Assembly (NCBI GenBank): GCA_949987705.1 | Contig: OX465281.1 | Location: forward strand, 155,052,380-155,116,379 | Source: Thereva unica | Lineage: Eukaryota > Arthropoda > Insecta > Diptera > Therevidae | DNA: 64,000 nt | Reading direction: 5' to 3' | Shown: in pieces, positions 1 to 10,332 of the stretch | Layout: each line of letters starts with the position of its first letter | Position numbering within the stretch: position 1 is the stretch's first letter | Position numbers and translations under genes: made by a program | Notes under the pieces: generated by a model | Told to the model about the DNA's origin: nothing | The model's database searches: none | What the model saw: only the letters and a program-made list of their open reading frames with translations

Positions 1-1
1 A

Positions 2-1205
2 ACCTGAGTTGCTTGTACGATTGCTGTCGGTGGTTCCCCAATATTTGGTTTATGCCCCTGAAAATGTGCGGACCAGGCCTAAGGTTTTTTAATTTGGTTT
101 GAAAATTAGAATTGAGAAACTGATTGATTTGATAATCGACTATTTTGGATAGGAGTCTGATTCTCTTCTCAAGCTCGTTTGAGCGACTACATGGGCTAAA
201 GAGGTTTCTTTCGAGAAGCTTTTTGAGCGCCCACTTCCATCTTTTGCGTATTTTGAAAAGTTTATTTATGTTAGCTGGGAGCCTCTCAATAAATCTGGGA
301 CTGGTGCGCAAGGGAGCGTGACGGTTTAGGGTATCAGTGAAGGCGGAATTAAAGTTAAGGATATGGTCGTCTATCTCCGCGTTGGAAAGGTTACTAGCAG
401 CTGGTGGTGCATGAGGATCTAGTTTGGCACTAAGCTCTTCTCTGAATATCTCCCAGTCAAGATTTTTCAAGGTTCTAAATAGTTGGGGCATGCTTTGTAG
501 GATTGACATTTCCATGAGGCTGAGGCTAGTCTCGACAATATAGTGGTCAGAAAATGCTACCTTGGTTGAGCAAATTTGGTTCGAGGTCTGGCTGCATAGG
601 CTGAGAGAGAATAGGAAAAAATCAATGCAGCTTGCAGACCTGGGGAAGGTAGGGCCGTTAGGGTGTACTAAGCACAAGCAGTTGTTTAGGATGTTTGCTT
701 GAAGCCAATTCTTGAGAGCATTGCCGTTTCTGTTATGTGTAGAGTTTGACCAGTCGGAGTGCTTGGCATTGAAGTCCCCCCCTATAATGACTCCTTCATA
801 GGTGCTACTGTTGCAGAGGTTATTGAGTGTTGTGAATAGATTGTTGATTTCTGCAGTGCCAAGATCGGTGGGAACGTAGAGAGAGATAAGGAGAATTTTA
901 GCGTTGGAATTACGGCCAGTGGTCATGTTGATTACCGCGGCGGTGTAAGAAATATTGAGAGGAATTGAGGTAGGATAGGAAGAGAGTTTGGTCTTGCATA
1001 GAAGTGCCGTACCTTGCAAACTATTATTTCTATAAATTCTGTAGCCGTTAATGTTAAGTTTTGCTCTTTCATGTAGGTGGGTTTCCTGGATTAATAGGAC
1101 GTCATAGTTTTCATGTAGGATGAGCTCCTTCAAGTACCATTTTCTGTTGGGGGCAATGAGCGAGCCAACATTCAAGGTTGCAAGCTTAAGCTTATTATTT
1201 TCCAT
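2..1205 (-). CDS. LINE ORF2, endonuclease domain (partial, runs off the left edge)
   Basis: Reading from the ATG at 1205, the frame stays open for about 401 codons to the window edge. It has the motifs of the endonuclease/exonuclease/phosphatase (EEP) fold used by jockey-type LINEs to nick target DNA: LLIQETHL near residue 41 (catalytic Glu), GGDFNAKHSDW near residue 150 (Asp/Asn), and FSDHYIVE near residue 227 (the terminal SDH triad). The ATG overlaps the end of ORF1 by 11 bp, a usual ORF1/ORF2 arrangement. The segment after the EEP domain (residues about 300-400) should lead into the reverse transcriptase, which lies outside the window. No stop or frameshift was found. Confidence 0.88.
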   Translation of the reverse strand, partial: MENNKLKLATLNVGSLIAPNRKWYLKELILHENYDVLLIQETHLHERAKLNINGYRIYRNNSLQGTALLCKTKLSSYPTSIPLNISYTAAVINMTTGRNSNAKILLISLYVPTDLGTAEINNLFTTLNNLCNSSTYEGVIIGGDFNAKHSDWSNSTHNRNGNALKNWLQANILNNCLCLVHPNGPTFPRSASCIDFFLFSLSLCSQTSNQICSTKVAFSDHYIVETSLSLMEMSILQSMPQLFRTLKNLDWEIFREELSAKLDPHAPPAASNLSNAEIDDHILNFNSAFTDTLNRHAPLRTSPRFIERLPANINKLFKIRKRWKWALKKLLERNLFSPCSRSNELEKRIRLLSKIVDYQINQFLNSNFQTKLKNLRPGPHIFRGINQILGNHRQQSYKQLR

Positions 1206-2745
1206 AGCTGTAGCAGCCAAGTCTGACACAGAGAGCCAGAAATTTACCTTTCTTCTCGGCCGGACTAGCGTTTATGAATTCCGGTAAGAAATCTCCAATG
1301 ATCATTGACATTAAATCGGAAAACGGCATCCCGAAGTTCTGATCGGAGTAGTTTAAGAATTCGTCCCAATCTCTACTAGTGGGCTGTTTTGGCGCAGGGT
1401 TTCTGTTTTTAAAACAGTCAGCGTAAGATTTATTATTGTTGACGAAGGAGGGATGAGATGAATTAACCCCGTTGAGATCCGGTGGAGAGTTTTGATTAAA
1501 ATTTAGGTCTTGGTTTGTTCTATTTCCCCTGAGACCCATGAATTGCTTATTAGGCCTGATTATTGGTTTGTAAGCTACACAGCCTCTGAAGTTGGCAGGG
1601 TGGCCCGTGCTTTTACAATTAACACAGTAGGGGGGGTCCTCCTGGACTTTGGCGCAACCTCCCGGGGCGTGAGCCTTATCACATTTAACGCACCTATAGG
1701 CATAGTTACAATTTGTCGCTGCATGGCCGAAACTTTGGCAGTTGCGGCATTGTAGCGTGTCCTTCTTTTTGTATCTTTCCCAAGTAACTCTTTGGGATAA
1801 TATTACATTAATTTTTGCGACTTCAAGAGGGCCTGTCCCCTGATAAAAATGCACAAGAAACATATCTAGGCCGATTTTATTATTTCTGGAGAATGGGGTT
1901 TCCATTGCTTTAATACCCCTGATTTGCAGGGAGGGAAAGTTATTAGTTAAATAGTCTTGAATTTCACTTGGGGAATAATCAGAATCGACCCCCTTGAGTA
2001 CTAGAGTCAAAAAACGTTCACTTGGGGGAGTGAATGTGTGACAAGGAACTTTACCCTCCTTTAACTTCTGGAACGCTATCTTGTGCTCCTCAGGTTTCTG
2101 CAAAAACAGCTTGATAGAGCCACTTCTGGTTTTAATTATTCTATGGTTACTATTGGGGAATAGTCGGAAGAGGAGTGAATTTAACTTAATTACATTGGCC
2201 ACCGGAATTATAATAGGAGGGCAGTATTTATTTTTATTTTTGTTGTATTGTGGGTTATTGGGTTGGTTACCTGCGGATAAATTAGCGCCGCGAGTATAAG
2301 TATTGTCATCTGTGTTCCTTCCGATGTTAGGAGAAGTGTTATTATGTTCAGGGGTTGGTCTATTGCTGCCTAATAAACTAAATCTATTGGTGTAACTTGC
2401 GGGTTCTTTGTTAGGTGTGTTAATATGCGGATTATTATTATCTAGTGTACCTCGTCTTGCTGAGAATTTTCTTTTGTTTGTATGAGTAACAACACTCCAG
2501 TCATCTAAATTGGTGCCATTATTAGTGGTGTCCATATCGGTGTCTATATTCATGGTTTTTACAGCTGGCTTTGTTTGTGTTGATTTCCTGTCTATATCAG
2601 CTTCAGATAATGGAGATTGCATTCTAGCAGGTCCCGCTATGGTGTCTCCCATGGCTTCGGTGGAACGCGTGTTCACATCCCTCGGCCTTTCTGCACTGGA
2701 GCGGCCTTTAAGTCTCTTTACTTGCCTGTCTTTTCTCGAAGGCAT
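1195..2745 (-). CDS. LINE ORF1, Gag-like nucleic-acid-binding protein
   Basis: This is a complete 516-residue ORF. The N-terminal 170 residues are low-complexity and rich in Asn, Thr and Lys. Residues about 240-335 resemble the PRE_C2HC region found before the zinc knuckles of jockey-type Gag proteins. Zinc knuckles follow: CRNCQSFGHAATNC, then CVKCDKAHAPGGC, then CVNCKSTGHPANFRGC. Such proteins coat LINE RNA and form the retrotransposition particle. The C-terminal 110 residues have no recognised domain. The stop overlaps the ORF2 start. Identification rests on the knuckle spacing and on the endonuclease ORF that follows. Confidence 0.85.
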   Translation of the reverse strand: MPSRKDRQVKRLKGRSSAERPRDVNTRSTEAMGDTIAGPARMQSPLSEADIDRKSTQTKPAVKTMNIDTDMDTTNNGTNLDDWSVVTHTNKRKFSARRGTLDNNNPHINTPNKEPASYTNRFSLLGSNRPTPEHNNTSPNIGRNTDDNTYTRGANLSAGNQPNNPQYNKNKNKYCPPIIIPVANVIKLNSLLFRLFPNSNHRIIKTRSGSIKLFLQKPEEHKIAFQKLKEGKVPCHTFTPPSERFLTLVLKGVDSDYSPSEIQDYLTNNFPSLQIRGIKAMETPFSRNNKIGLDMFLVHFYQGTGPLEVAKINVILSQRVTWERYKKKDTLQCRNCQSFGHAATNCNYAYRCVKCDKAHAPGGCAKVQEDPPYCVNCKSTGHPANFRGCVAYKPIIRPNKQFMGLRGNRTNQDLNFNQNSPPDLNGVNSSHPSFVNNNKSYADCFKNRNPAPKQPTSRDWDEFLNYSDQNFGMPFSDLMSMIIGDFLPEFINASPAEKKGKFLALCVRLGCYSYGK

Positions 2746-2953
2746 GGACTCCTAGCGCTCCGAAGAGGCTACCGGAGTATTAAAAAAAATATATTTTTTT
2801 TATTAATTTGTTATTCACTGGAGGCTAAATAATAACACTGTAGTCACTTTCACTATTTACTTAAGAACAACGCACGACGCAGCACCTGTCAGCAATGTTG
2901 CCCAGACAAATGCCGGTTCGAGTAACTGTATACTGGAACAAGAGCTCGGGGAG

Positions 2954-2990
2954 CACGTCTGTACGCCACGAGAGTCGGAACTCCAATCCT
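2954..2990 (-). promoter_or_regulatory. Internal downstream promoter element (DPE) and putative LINE start site
   Basis: On the minus strand AGACGTG begins at 2960. If transcription starts at the A opposite 2987, the motif starts at +28, the position of the DPE in TATA-less jockey, Doc and I-type promoters. The bases just upstream (2991 onward) belong to a different dispersed repeat, which agrees with 2987-2990 being the LINE 5' boundary. The initiator match is weak. Confidence 0.45.
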
Positions 2991-3499
2991 AACTTATAAC
3001 GAATATGTCACATTTTTAGCAATAAAGTACAACTACGAACCATGCAAAAGTAGTAATCGGTATTTCAAAATTTAGCTGTACATCTGTACTATGAACTACA
3101 TATGTTTTTATAGTACCTAACGCAATCTGACGCCATAGTTGTGACTAACCACTTTTATATGGACACATTTTATTAATCATCTAATGCCATCTGGCATCAA
3201 TAGTGCGAGTAAACCCTTTTCGACTAACTAGTAGCACCATCTCATTTATTGAGCAATTGAAATAGCTTATAGCACCATCTGATAGAATAATTTTGAGTAC
3301 CCACTTTTTTAGACTGAAGGAGAAAAAAAAAGTTCGTTTCGAAATGTAAAAAATGTAAAAATAAAGAAAACGAAGAATGATAGGGAAAAAAACTAATGGA
3401 ATAATGAATTATTTATATTGTGGTTATTGGTTACAAATGAAAAATTACTTATATTGCTTATAAAAAGGTGATAAATCGCATAATTTTATAAAAAACACC
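2991..3499 (+). repeat. Dispersed repeat, copy 1
   Basis: About 500 bp that recur in the same orientation at 52092-52560 with scattered substitutions and a deletion of about 35 bp near the right end of the second copy. Shared landmarks are a run with TAATGCCATCTGGCATCAA and a run with TTGAGTACCCACTTTTTTAG. There is no coding potential and no clear terminal repeat. It is probably an old non-autonomous element or a UTR of a larger one. Confidence 0.75.
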
Positions 3500-4310
3500 T
3501 GGATTTGCAAGTCCGAGATTAAATTCCTACTACCGCAATGTTTTGAGCAGACGTACGCATTTTTTATTGTGGACGGGGATGTTAATTTACAAGCATTTAT
3601 GAAAAGGACTTGTCCCAGATTTTGGAAATCGAAAGAAATTCAGATATGGCTCAGCATGTTTATGCGCTTTGCAACTTTGGATGATGCAAACAACTCCCCA
3701 GGGTATGCGACTTTTTTGCATTTTTTACAAAAAAAACTGTGGCCAAAAATCTACGCCCACAACATACCTACAAAGCGAAAATTCTATAGATAAAATAAAA
3801 TATAGAATAATTTCCTAAATTCGTTTGTAAAATCATTCTAGTAATACCGAAATACCAGAAAATAAAAAAAAATCGAAAATCCGTAACCAAAAAAAAACCT
3901 CAACCAAGTACCTATTTTAAAAATATCGCAAACAAATTTAAAATCAAGAGAAATTAGAAGTCATTAAAAAAATACACTGAATGTTCTAGGAAATAGTTAA
4001 AATACAAAGCATCAGGGAAACCCTTCAATGTAGCGCTAGACGTAAATGTTTGAAAGATGACAATGCTGCGAGAAACATTCTGTTGTCAATGTCTTTCCTT
4101 GCCCCCCTAAAATTCTAGCTTCCTTATCGACAAACTCACCGCATGTCTTGTGCTGCGGACCATGACCACTTTCGCCTCCTTGTGTAGCTAGAAACTCGAA
4201 TATGTTGCATGTTGCTAAGGAGGAGGCAATCTCAGAGGCCTGCCGAGGCAAAAAGTGTTCGGGTTTTTTGTTCTAGCTGTCGCATCTTTATACGGAGTAT
4301 TATGTTATCT
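3500..4310. other. No gene recognised
   Basis: AT-rich sequence. A 74-codon plus-strand ORF at 3569-3793 has a slightly protein-like composition but no motif I recognise and no neighbours that support it. I see no RNA gene or repeat structure. Confidence 0.5.
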
Positions 4311-4850
4311 CTGGTTCCACCCTATCAACTTCCAGAGTAATGAGCCGTCAAATTGAAAATTTTGTTTTTTTTTTTTTCACTAAAATTTCAACTGAAACCA
4401 CCGTTTTATCCCAAAAATACCTAGTTAACTAATATTTTTTTCCCAAAATTGAAAAGCTTGGACAATTTCCTATAAATAATGTCCAGTGAATTTTTATGCT
4501 GCGGCCTTCACTTTTGAAGTTATAAGCAATTTTAATGTTAAAATTGGCCTTATTTGGTGCTTATTTGGTACTTTTCGTCAAAGCTCCGGTGGAAAAGTAC
4601 TAAAAAAGGACGAAATAGACCGAATTTTAGCATTAAAATTGAAAGTAAAAGTAAAGACCGCAGCATAAAAATTGACTGGACATTATTTATAGGAAATTCT
4701 CCAAGCTTTTCAATTTTGGGGAAAAAAATATTAGTTAACTAGGTATTTTTGGAAGAAAAAGGTGGTTTTAGTTGAAATTTTAGTGAAAAAAAAAACAAAA
4801 TTTTGATTTTGACGACTCATTACTCCGGAAGTTGATAGGGTAGAACCCTT
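4311..4850. repeat. Foldback (palindromic) repeat, MITE-like
   Basis: The left arm (4311 to about 4588) and the right arm (about 4590-4850) are imperfect reverse complements over their whole length. Outer ends: GGTTCCACCCTATCAACTTC on the left against GAAGTTGATAGGGTAGAACC on the right. Inner landmarks such as CCTAGTTAACTAATATTTTT are mirrored too. There is almost no loop and no ORF. This is the form of a foldback element or MITE. No clear target-site duplication was found. Confidence 0.8.
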
Positions 4851-5270
4851 ACTTTTCCTGTTTTAGATAGGTGCGGGTATTCTGCGTAAATTGATGCCTT
4901 ACTCATGAAAATATCTTATTGGGTTACCAAAATACAGGGTGATATGTAAAACTCTACCAACAAAACTTCAAAACGCCCTAGCTGCTAAACCGTTACGATT
5001 TCCCTCCCCCTCCCATACGATTTTTTGTTCGTCTGGCGAAAACCTATCCACAGCCGGCCGCTTTGTGAATTTAACAGTTACACCCTGTATATACATATAA
5101 TTAAATTTGTCTTTTTTGCAGTAGTTTGTGGAAGCATGGTGCATGGAATTGAGTGCTCATTTTTGCAAGAGGTATTATGTTTGCGCTGCTTATTTTTTTT
5201 ACATGTTTTTACAATGGAATCTATTATTGATTTTTAGCTTTTTCAAAAAAAAAAGCTTATACAGAGGCTC

Positions 5271-5296
5271 TGTCCGTCTGTCCGTCTGTCCGTCTG
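5271..5296 (+). repeat. Short tandem repeat, TGTCCGTC unit
   Basis: A little over three copies of an 8-bp unit. No function is inferred. Confidence 0.85.
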
Positions 5297-5789
5297 AAGC
5301 CTACTTTCATCTCTGAAAGTACTGCAGATACAGACTTGGGAAATATCTCAAAATGTAGCTCGTGGTCAAAAGACCAAAAACTGAGAAAATGGTCTGGAAA
5401 TTTCAACCAGAAGTATATTTAAACAACAAAAAAGAGCCTTTAAAGAAAATATTGTGACTAATTTTTGTGTTCTAAGGCTTATAACTTTTTAATTATTCAT
5501 TTTACCACAAAATTTCCAAGTAATAAATTGTAGATTATTTAATTCTAAACAAAAAGTGTCCTTGCAAATTTCCGGTAAGATGTGCCGTTTCGGAGATATA
5601 GTGGAAAACCCATTTGCATACGTTTTCCAAGATGGCGGCCAAACGGGGGGGGGTTAGAATCCCGAAAACTCAAATTTAAGCTCACCCTGACCCCCCCTAC
5701 ACATCCAAAAAATAAAACCTTGTCCTGCATTTTTGCAATGTTAAAGTACCATTTCCATGGACTATAAAGGGCTAGGGAAACTCCCTCGT

Positions 5790-5833
5790 CCGTGGGGCTG
5801 CGAGTTCGATCCTTCGACTCACGGTGCTTTTTT
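5790..5833 (+). other. tRNA-like B-box patch, possible SINE head or tRNA relic
   Basis: GAGTTCGATCC is a good match to the RNA polymerase III B box, and a run of T follows about 20 bases later. The flanking stems do not fold into a convincing T arm and no good A box is visible. This is not a functional tRNA. A tRNA-derived SINE relic is possible. Confidence 0.25.
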
Positions 5834-6694
5834 TTTTCGTCATAATAATTTTTTTTAATTTCCTTCGGGGATTTTGTTTCATATGAAACAAGTTTTTGAC
5901 ATGAATACGTCTCTAAATTTGCTTCCAGAACCAAAACCGATGATAACGAAATTACGGCATATAGTTTTTATTTGCTGCTCAAAAACCATTGTTTATATTG
6001 AATAAAGAAATATACCATGACGTGTGTGAAGAATCAAAGAATTTTATTGTTTACATTTGATTTCCTTTTTTTTAAGCTATGATGATTATATTGTAGTGTT
6101 TGTTAAATACTTTGTTAAGTTTTAGATTACGCAGTCTCACAACTTATAACCTACATAAGCCTTTAACAAAAACTTTTCAAGAATAATTATATATAGCGTT
6201 GGTCAGTGTGATACTTATGAATCTCCATGGCCAAACTAGGGTGCGGTAAGCCGAATTTTTAACAATAAGACATGTATGTTTAAGTAAAATAATACACCTA
6301 ATTCTGTTGTGCAAAGTGCACCACATTAGATTTTCCTCCAATCCAAAGAAAAATGTTTAGATTCGTTTTCTATAGTGTTTACATGTGTGATGTGCTTTTT
6401 TTTTCAATTTGACACATTCGAATTATTGGCCTCGATTCCCAGATCCGGCGGCTTGGAAGTGAGTGCGGATCAATCTCCACTTAATATATTGTCATCCAAT
6501 CTGAAGTGTTATTCAACAGAAAGAATACCATAAAAAATCGTAATTAGTGGCTAGTCTCTAGGCACAACATCCCACTAGTTTTTCTTTAGGTATGATTAGT
6601 ATGGTTAACGCATCGTAAATTCTCTTTTGATTTTGACTTCATGATCCTCAGCTGATTAGTATTATTTTTACATCGTTAATATGTATTCGTCAAA

Positions 6695-9547
6695 ATGTTG
6701 CGACAAATAAATTGCTCTCCAGCACTCCTGCTTGAAACGTTGAAGCAGTTCCCAGTACTAGACGCAAATGGCCTGGTCATCAATCGTGAGGACGAAATAT
6801 GGAATGCTGCTGCTCAGTCTACCGGCACCGCAATTAAAGGAAGCACGCTGAATTTCTACGTTCGACAGAACAAATTCAACTTATTGAGCGATTTGAAATC
6901 TTTTTTCAGCATCCCAGAATCAGCATCGCTGCTAATATCATCTGCAACATTACCTCCTGATGACACAACTGTTTCCAAAGAACACATTGAAGACCCTTCA
7001 TACGAGGCAGTACCGATAAAAAAAACGAGTCCGTTGCGTCTTGCCCGACAATTTTCAGTTCAATAACTATTGAGGCAAAACAATGGAATGCAGTAAAGCC
7101 AGTTTTAAAAAGATATGCAAAAAATCCTTCAGGAGAAATGACACTGAGATCAGGATGGACAACATTAGTGTCTGATGCAATATATGATAAATTCAAGATA
7201 CCCTGCGCGTTTGTCGTAAAAAGAAGAAGAATCTGCAAGAAGGAATCGAGCCCGTATATGAGTTTCTCTGGGAAGTGTAAAGAGTACAACGCTCCACTGG
7301 TCGGACATTGCCTGGTGGAACCAGAAGAAAATGCAGGCATTACTCTAGCGATCACCGTTGTGGACACCAGAGGATTAGCGCACAGTATGAGGAGGCCTTT
7401 AACCGGGAAAAGAAGGGAAGAAGTGGGGCAGTAATTACTATCAAAAAAACCGGCAATCTGGCTCAATGAAAAAGCAAAAAAATGGAATTTGGTGATCCAA
7501 TGCCTCCATATCTGCCTCGCAAAGCCACTTTGCGGAAGTGTAAGGAGGAAGCCGTCGCGAAAGACTTGAATATTGACAAATCTAGGGACGTCATCGCGTC
7601 GCTTCAGGAGATGAGGCTCGAAGGCGAATTCGCAGGGTGCATAAAAGAGATCTCCGCACACAAGTTTTCCTGTTTGTATTGGTCCCCACTGCAGATATAC
7701 AATTACAAACACCCCAGAAGGTTCCGAAAAATTGAAGTGGATGCTACAGGAACGATAGCCAAATCTCAGCAAACCCCACTGGAGATACGTCAGCAAGCTT
7801 TTTATATCAAATTGTGCAACCGGCTGAAACCAGCGTTGCCCCGGTAGCACAAATGATAGTTGAAAAGCATACCAATTCCATCGCATACTGGCTCGGAGAG
7901 ATCTTGAAGGTAGCGACAATTCCTGATAAGGCGGTGTCAGATTTTTCTATGGCATTGTTGAATGCCATGAGTTTGGCGTTCAATAAACGGCCATTGAAGG
8001 ATTATACAGCTGACTGCTTCCGGGCCCTCAACAACATCGAGGTACAGCATCCCCTTCTGTCATTCATCAGGGTTGACATAGCTCATCTGGTCAACATCAT
8101 TTGCAAGAAAAAAGTGTTCGAAAAGAGACTTCCCGCAGTTAAGGATTTCTACGTCAGATCTGTGGGTTTACTAACCATTTGCGATAACTTGGAATCCTTC
8201 AGAAAATTACTTACTAGTATTTTTATTCTTGCGCTCAGCGAATGTGTCGGCGAAGACGAGGATGGCAAAGATCTGGATAGTGAAAAGCGGCAAAAAAAAC
8301 TATTCAAGAAAATGGAAAAGTTCACGATTGACGACGACGACGTAATTGATCGAGATTGCTTCGAAGACGCGGATGACCTGGAAGAAGCAGATGAGATTAA
8401 AGACTACATCAACAACATTCTGAACAAAGCAAAACTCAAAGCTGACCGTTGCAAAGGATTTGCAGGTGTAAATCCGTACTACTTGCCCGAAATCGTTAGT
8501 ATTCTGGTAAAATTGTCCTACCAATTCCCGCTATGGACAAATGTCATGAACTTTGCTTTCCCAAAAGCAAATCCTGTTGCTTCCTCAGCAAGATGCGAAA
8601 GCTATTTTAAAGAGCTGAAAGCATCTTTGGGAGGCAGTAGCTATAAACCTCTAAGAGCTGATAAATTTATCGCGAAACACCTTAGGTGGATTGAGAGCTC
8701 CAGCAAAATTGAAAGGACAGCAGTACTAAACAGAGCTGCAGAACGAAATGAGAGAGGACGCAAACGACGAAAGAAAGACCCCGGAAAGACAGTTTTGAAG
8801 AAAAAAAAAACATATTTAAAACCTAAGATCACTGAACAGGATGTTGTCGATAACCAAACAAACCAAGAATATTTGAAACACGAGGAACAATGGAGGGAAA
8901 AAAATCGGCCAGAGAAATTGACTGAAGACGACTGCATATCCGCAGAAACAACAACATACCACCCACTCGATTCACCAATCAAGATATCGCCACGTCAACT
9001 GATTCTGCATTCAACAGCAATCAACGAAGACAGGAATATAAATTGCGACAACGAAATCACAGATTTCATCATAACAGACGACTCCAAGTATACACGCAGA
9101 GAGAATACTGAAACCAAAACAGACGAGGACAAGAGAAGTGAAGATAGTGTAGGAAATATCGAGATGAAAGGAATCATACGAGAGGACCACAACGAAATAA
9201 ATGAATCATCCCAATGTTTCAAAAACAACAGGATATCGTGGTAAGTACTTGCGCCCTTTTCCGGGTATTTCCATGGCACACAATCGGAAAATCGCAAGAA
9301 ACAAAAACGCATTTTTAGTGAATGGGTCGAAATTATCGCTAGAAATAGTTGATGGAAAACCTTTGGCAGTAAAGAACACTTTACTTGTCCATTCGATTCA
9401 TTCACCGAAATAATTGGAAACGCATACCTAGAAAATGAGGTTTATCGCACATTCCTGGCCCAGGCATCGCAAGAATCAAATTACATTTCTTTTGTTGGAA
9501 GATATGTAAAGAATGGAACCTCAAAGGAACTGTATAATGATCGCGCG
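6695..9547 (+). pseudogene. DNA transposon protein, 5' part (DDE-transposase-like, possibly MULE-related, then start of protease-like domain)
   Basis: Four to five consecutive plus-strand ORF segments (6695-7066, 7138-7434, 7482-7847, 7814-9244, 9201-9413) in changing frames look like one long protein broken by frameshifts or separated by lost introns. The 7814-9244 segment has IRVDIAHL and, 170 residues later, SARCESYFKELK. These could be an Asp motif and the terminal Glu motif of a DDE enzyme of MULE type, but this assignment is an inference. An acidic stretch (DDDDVIDRD) and a basic cluster (RGRKRRKKDPGKT) follow. From about 9340 the sequence has NTCPFDSFTEI (after a one-base frame change), like the Cys box of ubiquitin-specific proteases. 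The coding sequence is cut at 9547 by the errantivirus and resumes at 20573. Confidence 0.55.
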
Positions 9548-9899
9548 AGTTACATGTTCTACATGCAACACGTGCCGGAAATCAACCAGACATGCTGACC
9601 AAATCAATAATAACATTTTTCTTTAATAACATTTTTCTTGTATTTCCCAACTTTTAAATTTCCAATTAATTTGCCGAATAAGCAATCCCATAGCCCAATT
9701 GTAATTAATTCAGCGTAAGCAATTTTGATCAATTTTAAAGTATCATTTTTAATGTAAAATAAAGAAAGCTCAGTCTGTTTTAACACTCAAGAGAATAAAG
9801 TCAATTTCAATTGTAAAAATTTTAATAAAGAAAAATTTATAACGTTTTAAATTTATTATTATTTTTTTTTTATCTCGTCGTGTTTCGAGTTCTATTACT
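9548..9899 (+). repeat. Errantivirus 5' LTR
   Basis: 352 bp, matching 20221-20572 almost exactly. It starts AGTTACATG and ends CTATTACT. AATAAAG signals occur near 9760 and 9790. Confidence 0.95.
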
Positions 9900-9916
9900 G
9901 GCGCAGTCGGTAGGAT
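9899..9916 (+). promoter_or_regulatory. Primer binding site
   Basis: TGGCGCAGTCGGTAGGAT begins with the last base of the 5' LTR. The same motif is known as the tRNA-Ser primer site of 17.6/297-type errantiviruses. The tRNA assignment comes from that family knowledge. Confidence 0.8.
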
Positions 9917-10332
9917 CCGAAAGGATCCAGTAGTGACGTTATTGATTAAATCGTGATATTGCTAGTGCCGACGGTTTATCGGTTTTCATAGTAGTTCGCG
10001 GATTCTAAGTACAATTCCAAAGTTCTAGTAAGTGCAAGAAAATCTGTGTGAAACCGCCGACAGAATATTGGCGCTGCAAGATTACACCGAAGGAACTGAA
10101 TTGATCATCGAGGGAATATCGATACGAAGTGGAAACCCATCTCATCGAGGGAACATCGAAGTGGAAATCCATCTCATCGAGGGAACATCGATACCAAGGG
10201 CAACTTCAACTCAACGAGGGAACATCGCCGCCAATTATGATCGCCCTGATAATTTTAATGTAAGTCGAATTTTGAATATTTTCCATAAATCCTATCCATA
10301 ATTTACCTTATTTTATTTAAATATAAATATAT
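9917..10332 (+). other. Errantivirus leader with short internal repeats
   Basis: Untranslated leader between the PBS and gag. It contains three to four copies of a short unit around CATCGAGGGAACATCGA (10105-10225). An 89-codon ORF at 10032-10301 comes from these repeats and is probably not a gene. Confidence 0.6.
10260..10265 (+). promoter_or_regulatory. Candidate splice donor for the env subgenomic RNA
   Basis: GTAAGT in the context TTTAAT/GTAAGTCG is a strong 5' splice site in the leader upstream of gag. In errantiviruses env is made from a spliced RNA. It pairs with the acceptor at 15324-15326. Inferred from sequence only. Confidence 0.45.

Larger units (their letters stand above)
1..2990 (-). 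mobile_element. Jockey-like non-LTR retrotransposon (LINE), 5' portion
   Basis: Two overlapping ORFs on the minus strand have the order of a jockey-group LINE: a Gag-like ORF1 with zinc knuckles, then ORF2 starting with an apurinic-type endonuclease. The element runs off the left edge, so the reverse transcriptase and 3' tail are not visible. Its 5' end is placed near 2987-2990, where a downstream promoter element lies at the expected distance and where an unrelated dispersed repeat begins. Both ORFs are open throughout the visible part, so this copy may be recent. The exact clade is inferred from ORF1 architecture only. Confidence 0.85.
4851..6690. other. Non-coding interval without a recognisable gene
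   Basis: No supported gene. Contents seen: a short TGTCCGTC array (5271-5296), a G-rich run near 5646 followed by unrelated sequence, and a tRNA-promoter-like patch at 5790-5833 followed by a T-run. A 129-codon minus-strand ORF here looks like chance. From about 6000 to 6690 there is AT-rich sequence leading to the first ORF of the DNA transposon, and its terminal repeat may lie here but was not located. Confidence 0.5.

Noticed and set aside
3569..3793. A 74-codon plus-strand ORF
   Set aside because: No motif, no homologous neighbour and no expression signal; not strong enough to call a gene.
5790..5833. A functional tRNA gene
   Set aside because: Only the B box is convincing; no cloverleaf can be formed.
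5545..5934. A 129-codon minus-strand ORF
   Set aside because: It spans a G-rich run, the tRNA-like patch and an A/T-run; composition is not protein-like.
6906..7919. A 337-codon minus-strand ORF
   Set aside because: It lies antisense to the DNA transposon ORFs, which show consistent protein motifs; the antisense translation has none.
10032..10301. An 89-codon ORF in the errantivirus leader
   Set aside because: It consists mainly of short leader repeats and has no counterpart in known errantivirus gene order.
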